64,000 nucleotides of DNA from Diplonema japonicum (taxonomy: Eukaryota; Euglenozoa; Diplonemea; Diplonemida; Diplonemidae): positions 186,001 to 250,000 of the forward strand of contig OZ025724.1 in NCBI GenBank assembly GCA_964019335.1, in the 5' to 3' direction. The translations under genes and the position numbers were made by a program. Positions 58,305 through 64,000 of the stretch are shown piece by piece. The notes under the pieces were generated by a model, which saw nothing but the letters and a program-made list of their open reading frames with translations, was not told where the DNA came from and made no database searches. Each line of letters opens with the position of its first letter. The stretch's first letter is position 1.

Positions 58305-58779
58305 GTTGTCCTGTTTGGTTCGCTCTTTTTCTTCTTCCCACGGGGATGATAACAGGTATTTAAAAAAAAAAAAAAAGAAAGAAAAAAAAAAGAGTGTGAC
58401 TTTTTTGTTTGTTTTGTTTTTTTTTTCCAGTGGGGATATGCAGTTAGTGACACAACCGAACACCAAAAAAGAAAGAAGAAAAATTATAAGAGATAAGATA
58501 AAGGAGGCCAGGTGTTGGTGGCACTCCTGCACAAGCACCATCTGCGACTACAGGGTGGGGGAGGGAGATGAGGACGCATCACAGGTCGAACTTGTAGCCT
58601 TGCTTTCGCTTCTGCATCCTAAGACAGTCCCCCCCCGGGTAGCCAAGATTTTGTGTTTCTTTTTTTTTTAAAGTGCAGGTTTGCCTACTTTGTTTGCAAG
58701 AAACGCTTTCTTTTCGGAGAAGCAACTCATAACGTAGTAAAGGGGGATCTTTTTTTTTTTTTTTTTTTTTTTTTTGCTC
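58305..58779. other. spacer with dispersed repeat
   Basis: 58488-58530 (TATAAGAGATAAGATAAAGG, then AGGTGTTGGTGGC) is related to 31557-31595. The rest is low complexity. No gene seen. Confidence 0.5.
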
Positions 58780-59376
58780 TCAAAGGAATATAGAAATAAA
58801 CCCAAGCAAGAAGAGCAATAACAACGAGGGGCGGAGCCCACTTGTGAGGGACACCAGTGAACGCCTCGAGACGACATATGCTGAGTACAGGGGCTTTGTG
58901 GGTAGCGTCTCTAAGAAATCAGTTACGAAAAGGTCGAAATCCCGATTAAGATTGTACCCCTGAGGGAATACAATGGTAACAGTCAATGTGTAATCGCCTT
59001 GATTCGTGAGAACAGCGGATAGGGTGACCTGTTCCATGGGCAGCCAGCGTTCGTTCTCCTTGAGCAAGGCTTCGGTGATCGACGCGGAAGAATAGTCGGC
59101 GAGCAAATAATAATTCTCGTACACCCTCTCGGCGTCCAAGATCGTGTTCCTGCACCACCCCACAGGGCACCCCAGCTGCTTCGTTCCCGCTTCACAACCT
59201 TCAACAGCCTCCATTGTGCATAAGGTGTGCAGCATACATTGATAAGGCCGTTGCAAACACTCGCACCCACCACCTTTGTTTAAACAAGACGAGAATTCAT
59301 CGGACTCTACACACTTCAAAAGGCCTCCAGTGTTGCACCCTATCACGGCTGCTAGTAAAGCAGCAACGAGAATCAT
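58780..59376 (-). CDS. small secreted Cys-rich protein, probably GPI-anchored
   Basis: 198 residues, start MILVAALLAAVIGC (signal peptide). The N-terminal half has about 10 Cys in short spacing (CLNKGGGCECLQRPYQC, CTMEAVEGC, GCPVGWC), so a disulphide-rich module. The second half (ITEALLKENERWLPMEQVTL, DYTLTVTIVFPQGYNL) is alpha/beta without Cys. The C-terminus ends in a hydrophobic run (PSLLLLFLLGFISIFL) with no basic tail after it, as in GPI-attachment signals. A surface protein of unknown role; family not recognised. Confidence 0.6.
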   Translation of the reverse strand: MILVAALLAAVIGCNTGGLLKCVESDEFSSCLNKGGGCECLQRPYQCMLHTLCTMEAVEGCEAGTKQLGCPVGWCRNTILDAERVYENYYLLADYSSASITEALLKENERWLPMEQVTLSAVLTNQGDYTLTVTIVFPQGYNLNRDFDLFVTDFLETLPTKPLYSAYVVSRRSLVSLTSGLRPSLLLLFLLGFISIFL

Positions 59377-59728
59377 TTTATCTTCTTTTCTTTTTGGCAG
59401 TAAAATATCTAAAAAAAAAAAAAAAAAAAAAAAAAAATTAACCGCCCCATATCTCTAAAACCCGTCTTTAGTAGTAGGGAAAAGATTTTCGGGAGAATTT
59501 TTTTTTTTTTTACCAAGGGGTTTGGCGTTCGTTTTCAATGCGAAAAAAAAAAAAAAAAAAAAACCACTGGGGTGTTCAAATCATTGAAGAGAGTCGCGAA
59601 ACGAGTTCATTTTTTTGTTTTACAAACAGGTTTTAGAGATTATGGGGCACAAAACTTATCTTATTGTGTAAATAGAGTTCTACCCTTTCTTTTTTTTCTT
59701 TTTTGTTTCTTTCTTCTTTTTTTTTTTT
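59377..59728. other. spacer: A/T homopolymers
   Basis: A-runs at about 59411-59436 and 59545-59563 and T-runs near 59690-59730. The last is the sense A-tract that follows the ferlin stop codon. No gene seen. Confidence 0.6.
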
Positions 59729-62700
59729 TTAGATCATCCCCGCCGCCTTAAGGTACGCGACGCCGATGCAAACCACAATTACGGACGATATTGCAGAGAC
59801 AATTGCCACGGTCCAGTAGTGGCGGTAAATGCACCACCGGCCCCAAGCGAAAAGGTTAAACGGCCAGAAGTCGACTGGTGGCCGGTCGGGCTTGGTTATG
59901 GCGATGACCTTTTTCGATTTCTTCTGCGCATCGCTGAGGTCTGCAAGCTTCCGCGTCGGCCAGGTAGTGACCTGATCCCACGCATCAGCCCCCTCAAGGC
60001 AGTCATCTTGTTCCAGCTCCTTGCTCAATTCCTTGGAGACAAGCTCCATATGTACAGACAGCTGAGCCATCGTCTCTTCACCTCGTTTAGGGTGTGTAAG
60101 GTTAATCCATTTCCCACCCTTTTCAGCGGGCAGTTGTATTGTGATAGGTTTCCGACCCTTAGCATCCAATGCGCGGTCGAAAAATGCTTTCAAGTTGAAC
60201 ACATTCTCCGTGATGGCGTCCGGACCGAAAAGACCCAAGAATTTCGTGGAGTATACGTTCAGCTGAATGAAGTGGAACTTGCACGGCAGGGTGACGGGCA
60301 GCACCATCCGCCAATTGTAGTTCGCAGACATATTCTCAAACGACACACATCGCTGCGAATCGGTGGCGGAGGAAGGACACCGGTCCTCTTCGGCTTCCGG
60401 GAAGCACCACTTCGCTGTTGCTGCGACCTGAATGTTCAACCCACCTGGGCAGCAAACTACACCAGGAGGGCTATCATCAGCCGGGCCTCTTAAACACGGG
60501 AAGCACGGGATCTTCCCAAGAAACCCGAGCTGCATGGTTGGAATCTCCTCTCCTTCATGGTCTGGTGGCGGGCGTACATCTTTCAAATCCATAACAGTGA
60601 GGCGTAGTTCGAAGTCCATCGGGCCGGGGCCTTTAATGTTCATGGGACGGTGTTTTTGCGCGACGTCCATGTCAAGAACTTGCACAAACATCTTGACCTT
60701 TCCCATGGGAGCTCGCGACGTGTGCGAAGCGAGGGAACGCTGCTCAGTGGGCCATGTGGAGTACTCCCATCGGTCCTTCCACGTTGCGAAGTAGTTGTCG
60801 TAGGCAAGGTCTTCAATGTCGAACTTTGTGTAGCCGATTTCAGTTTCGGTTGTTGTGAAGATTCCTTCATCACGGTCGACAAGGGTCATCGTAGCCACCC
60901 CTGCACCCGGGAGGAACACGGCAACATCGGAAAACGTGTGGCGAAAATTTGGTGCCAGCGTTCGTAGCACCATAGGCCAGGCTGTGGCGTTACCACCGGA
61001 CGGTGGGTAACTCTCTTCCAGCATTTCAGCGCCTGACGGGATCGATAGCTTCAGAGTGGGATTCGTGTCGTTCCCCCGTTGCCCGACTAGGTAGTACGCG
61101 TTGTATACGTATGTTCGGCAAACGAGTTCTTTCGGGCTGAAGGTCTCCTCCCATTCTTCTTGTCTTGTGTCCCAGTACCATTGGATGACCTCCCCGCCGC
61201 GTTCGAGTGGTGTCGTCGGGACCCTTTCATGCTCCGTCTCGTCGATGTCAGATATGTCGCTTTGATCGGATTCCTCTTCTTCCTCGTCATCGGAGTTGTT
61301 CGAGCAGCAGGGTTCTGGCGGGACGTCGACATCCTCCCTGTAGTCAATCCCGATGTAGAACAACGGGTGTTCGTTTTGCGGGCGGGTGGCGTATTTTTTC
61401 TTGTTGTGTAGTAGATCGACGATCGGGTATTTTCCGTCGGGGTCCGACCATTCCAAGATTTGCTCCGCGGAGCCAAACTGCGCCAGCGCGCCGAGCTCCC
61501 CGTCGGGTTCGCCGCGTATCGAGCCCCATTTCCCGTTAACAAGCGACGTGAACTCTTTCCCAGGGATCTCCATGGGTTTTAAAACCCTGAACCGGCCTTT
61601 AAATACACCGGATGTGACGAGCTTCGGGCGTCGATCGAATGTTAACGAAAAGGGGTTGAACGCGACGGGAGCCTGGCGTTTTATAAGGTAACGGTTGTAA
61701 GGGAGATGCTTCAGGTTGTCGTCGTAAGGCCCGTCGTACCCGAAGCAAGGCTCGTGGTCTTCTGCGTCCTCGTCGGGGCGGTCGTCTTCAAGGAGTGGGT
61801 TGGTGTTGTCTGGTTCGCGTTTTCGTTTTTTCAGCTCGTCTTGGATTTTTTGTGCTTCGGCTTCGTCGTCCGTCTCGTCGTCGTCACCGCTTTCGCCCTC
61901 CACCTCTGGCTCGTCCATGTCAACCTCGGCGCCGTCGACGTTTGCTCCTTTGTCGACTGCAGCAGCGGGGTCAATTCCATTTCGTTCTAATGCTAGCTTG
62001 AGATGCTCGTCACGAACGCCCTTCACCTTCACGCCTTGTTCTGCTAGAACGTCAGATAGCTTTTGATCGAACATTCCGATGAGCCTGTCCTTGCCATCAC
62101 GCACTTCTACCACTACGTTGGGCACGTACCTCCTGTCCACGGGGTAGTTGAACTTCAAATACCCCACCATTCCGTAGTGTGGGTTCGTCCCGTTCGGTTC
62201 ATCCACACCGGGCAGCAGTTGTGTTTGCATCATCGGCAGCGACAGATATTTCTGTTTTCTGTCCATCAAGTCCTCGTCCGTGTATATAGAACGCTTGTTC
62301 GTGTTGATCCATTCGTAGTCCACAACGTCCTCCCATTCTGCAAACCCGCATTTTATCCTTATCTTCGTTCCCGAAACTGGGGTGTGAGAGAACAATCCGG
62401 GGAGTGGTTCTAAGTCGCGGAGGCCCAGCATGCTGTACTCTAGTATCATGGGTTCGAATTGGATGAAGGGTATCAGGGATCCGTTTTCGGGTAGCTTGTG
62501 GTGTTTTTCTTTGGAGAGGTTGGGGTGCATGATGTCGAAGGAGATGAGGATCTCCCCAGCTGGTATTTTCTTGCCGTCGATGATGTCATAGAGAGACTGC
62601 CATTTCGGTTTGCGGGGTTTGTAGACCTCCCATTGGTTCACGATTATCTTGTTGCTGATCTCGAACTCCGTGCGGCCGATGATTGTGTCTGATGAGAATC

Positions 62701-64000
62701 CTAGCAAGCCCTCTTCCCAGTCCCACACGGCAACGTTGATCATAGGGGCTTGCGAAAGGTCTTCGACCTTGGGAGGCATGAAAATTCTGCCGGTCAACGT
62801 TTCGTACCAAAGAGGGCAAAGTGTTTCCTCGTTCCGTCTTGTTGTCTTTCTATAGTTCCCGCATTGAATCTCCGTGTACGGGTCGGAGGTACCCGTTCGA
62901 TCCGCAGCAGCGAGGCCTCTTGCTTGGTAGATGTGGGATCGTAAAACGTAAGCTTTTTTATCGACGGGGCGAACAGGCTCGCGGACGCCTGCCGGATCGT
63001 AGTCGGAGTTCAGGCCGATACGGAACTGCAAGAACGTGGGGATATCGATCGCTAGCTTTCCCGTCTTTTTCTTTACGGGTTCGAAGAGGTGCCATTTCGG
63101 TCTGTAGCTCGACGTGGTGGAGACAACACTTTCCACGCATTGAGGAATGTCCTTCGGGTGGAGGACGAGCTCGGCAACGGCTTCCTGCGATAACGGTGCA
63201 TCTCTTAGAAGACGGACCACCACTACAGGAAGTTGATCCCAATCGCCCCAATCCGCCGTTTTCGAATCAATATTTTTCGGTTGATCGCCTTGGTTTGGAA
63301 AATCACCAGGGTCCCGGATTTCAGGCCATCGTGCTACAATTTCTTCCAGCGGTTCAAACCAGCATGCGATGCCGTGTTCGTCCTTGTGCATCATGCCTGA
63401 GGAACGGATTTCGTTGCCCCATTCTACTTCGACGATTAGATCTTCGAACCACCCGACGGCTTCGTCGAGAGACGCACCTTGGTACAAGTCGAATCTTAAT
63501 GTCCAGTTGACCTCTCTGGGTTTAACGGGACCGCCTGTGAGCATTTCCTTGTTTTTGTCAGGGAGTTTCACTTCGTCCATGTACTCTGCTTTGAACCCGG
63601 CCAACAGTCGGCCTACATATCTAGTGCGGGTGGGTTCGTTCATCTGACGTTTGTAGCATGCTTTCAACACCTCGTTGAGGTCCGGTTCTTCGGCGTGGCC
63701 GTAGAGGGGGAACCATCTCGGTGCCATTTCCCCGCCTTGCTCGATCAAGCGTTTGAACGAAAACGTTTTGTTCGAAATCAGTTCGTCGAATATTAGATCT
63801 TTATCGAGGAGTTCGAGGATGATTAGGTCGGTCGGAGCCCTTGCGCCGACTTTGAGAGTGATCTTCGTGTTGAACTTTGGGTTCTGATTCTGCTCGAATG
63901 TCTCCGTGGCGATTTTTTGCTTCCCGGCGAAACCAACTTTTAAGAAGGGATCGACAGTGCCCCACATGTCCATAATTGGTAGATCTTGTGCTTCCCATAA
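59729..64000 (-). CDS. ferlin (multi-C2, tail-anchored), 5' end beyond the window
   Basis: 1423 residues lie in the window. The frame continues upstream of the Met at 63973 as LWEAQDLPI, the start of a C2 domain, so the N-terminus is missing. C2-like domains: ~1-95 (MDMWGTVDPFLKV), ~350-470 (ARGLAAADRTGTSDPYTEI), ~525-690 (LGLRDLEPLPG), ~985-1120 (TYVYNAYYLVGQRG), ~1150-1340 (LRLTVMDLKDVRPPPDHEG, the ferlin C-terminal C2). A FerB-like YVGRLLAGFKAEY lies near 150, and an acidic stretch near 700. The end is an Arg/Trp-rich segment (FWPFNLFAWGRW) and one transmembrane helix (VAIVSAISSVIVVCIGVAYL), the usual ferlin tail anchor. Ferlins act in Ca2+-dependent vesicle fusion and membrane repair. Stop TAA is followed at once by a sense A-tract. 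Confidence 0.92.
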   Translation of the reverse strand, partial: LWEAQDLPIMDMWGTVDPFLKVGFAGKQKIATETFEQNQNPKFNTKITLKVGARAPTDLIILELLDKDLIFDELISNKTFSFKRLIEQGGEMAPRWFPLYGHAEEPDLNEVLKACYKRQMNEPTRTRYVGRLLAGFKAEYMDEVKLPDKNKEMLTGGPVKPREVNWTLRFDLYQGASLDEAVGWFEDLIVEVEWGNEIRSSGMMHKDEHGIACWFEPLEEIVARWPEIRDPGDFPNQGDQPKNIDSKTADWGDWDQLPVVVVRLLRDAPLSQEAVAELVLHPKDIPQCVESVVSTTSSYRPKWHLFEPVKKKTGKLAIDIPTFLQFRIGLNSDYDPAGVREPVRPVDKKAYVLRSHIYQARGLAAADRTGTSDPYTEIQCGNYRKTTRRNEETLCPLWYETLTGRIFMPPKVEDLSQAPMINVAVWDWEEGLLGFSSDTIIGRTEFEISNKIIVNQWEVYKPRKPKWQSLYDIIDGKKIPAGEILISFDIMHPNLSKEKHHKLPENGSLIPFIQFEPMILEYSMLGLRDLEPLPGLFSHTPVSGTKIRIKCGFAEWEDVVDYEWINTNKRSIYTDEDLMDRKQKYLSLPMMQTQLLPGVDEPNGTNPHYGMVGYLKFNYPVDRRYVPNVVVEVRDGKDRLIGMFDQKLSDVLAEQGVKVKGVRDEHLKLALERNGIDPAAAVDKGANVDGAEVDMDEPEVEGESGDDDETDDEAEAQKIQDELKKRKREPDNTNPLLEDDRPDEDAEDHEPCFGYDGPYDDNLKHLPYNRYLIKRQAPVAFNPFSLTFDRRPKLVTSGVFKGRFRVLKPMEIPGKEFTSLVNGKWGSIRGEPDGELGALAQFGSAEQILEWSDPDGKYPIVDLLHNKKKYATRPQNEHPLFYIGIDYREDVDVPPEPCCSNNSDDEEEEESDQSDISDIDETEHERVPTTPLERGGEVIQWYWDTRQEEWEETFSPKELVCRTYVYNAYYLVGQRGNDTNPTLKLSIPSGAEMLEESYPPSGGNATAWPMVLRTLAPNFRHTFSDVAVFLPGAGVATMTLVDRDEGIFTTTETEIGYTKFDIEDLAYDNYFATWKDRWEYSTWPTEQRSLASHTSRAPMGKVKMFVQVLDMDVAQKHRPMNIKGPGPMDFELRLTVMDLKDVRPPPDHEGEEIPTMQLGFLGKIPCFPCLRGPADDSPPGVVCCPGGLNIQVAATAKWCFPEAEEDRCPSSATDSQRCVSFENMSANYNWRMVLPVTLPCKFHFIQLNVYSTKFLGLFGPDAITENVFNLKAFFDRALDAKGRKPITIQLPAEKGGKWINLTHPKRGEETMAQLSVHMELVSKELSKELEQDDCLEGADAWDQVTTWPTRKLADLSDAQKKSKKVIAITKPDRPPVDFWPFNLFAWGRWCIYRHYWTVAIVSAISSVIVVCIGVAYLKAAGMI

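Overview
The window is nuclear DNA of a protist. Every host gene I can support lies on the minus strand: about 20 genes over 64 kb, with no convincing host gene on plus. Most genes are intron-free. Four gene types carry small spliceosomal introns (37-82 bp, 5' GTATG..., 3' AG). Genes are GC-rich and sit in spacers packed with A/T homopolymers and C-tracts. One-way gene order, tandem paralogue arrays and few tiny introns suggest a lineage with directional gene clusters. A euglenozoan, perhaps a diplonemid, is my best inference; a dinoflagellate-like lineage is not excluded. No rRNA, tRNA or CRISPR was found.

Layout, left to right. 0-10 kb: 5' part of a DCN1-like gene with an N-terminal lipidation signal, the tail of a dead LINE, 4.4 kb of low-complexity DNA, then an NTF2-like/CCCH-type zinc protein, a three-exon unknown gene, a secreted I9-type protease inhibitor and a protein with two La-like modules. 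10-18 kb: two intact and one wrecked copy of an SPFH (major-vault-like) gene, a DDE transposase scrap and a MITE. 18-22 kb: a cysteine-rich orphan and a zinc-finger PARP-like protein. 22-28.7 kb: a full-length two-ORF LINE. Its ORF1 has an OTU-protease-like domain and a coiled coil; its ORF2 has APE endonuclease and reverse transcriptase. The two ORFs share one frame and are separated by a single TAG in a classical readthrough context. 28.7-40.6 kb: a membrane-anchored exostosin-like glycosyltransferase, a GH18 chitinase on a huge Thr/Pro stalk with a membrane anchor, a receiver-like protein and a four-exon beta-propeller protein (possibly NOL11-like).

41.5-58.3 kb: a tandem array of eight pectin acetylesterase/Notum-family genes in three subfamilies, two copies with C-terminal membrane anchors. 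A decayed piggyBac transposon with terminal inverted repeats and TTAA sits between copies 6 and 7, and two small foldback elements between copies 3 and 4. 58.8-64 kb: a small secreted Cys-rich, probably GPI-anchored protein and a large ferlin running off the right edge.

The secreted esterases and the surface chitinase fit an organism feeding on plant, algal or chitinous polymers. The SPFH protein, ferlin, glycosyltransferase and GPI-type protein are membrane or surface components. The repeats are mainly LINE fragments, including solo 3' tails lying against poly(A/T) tracts, plus DNA-transposon relics.
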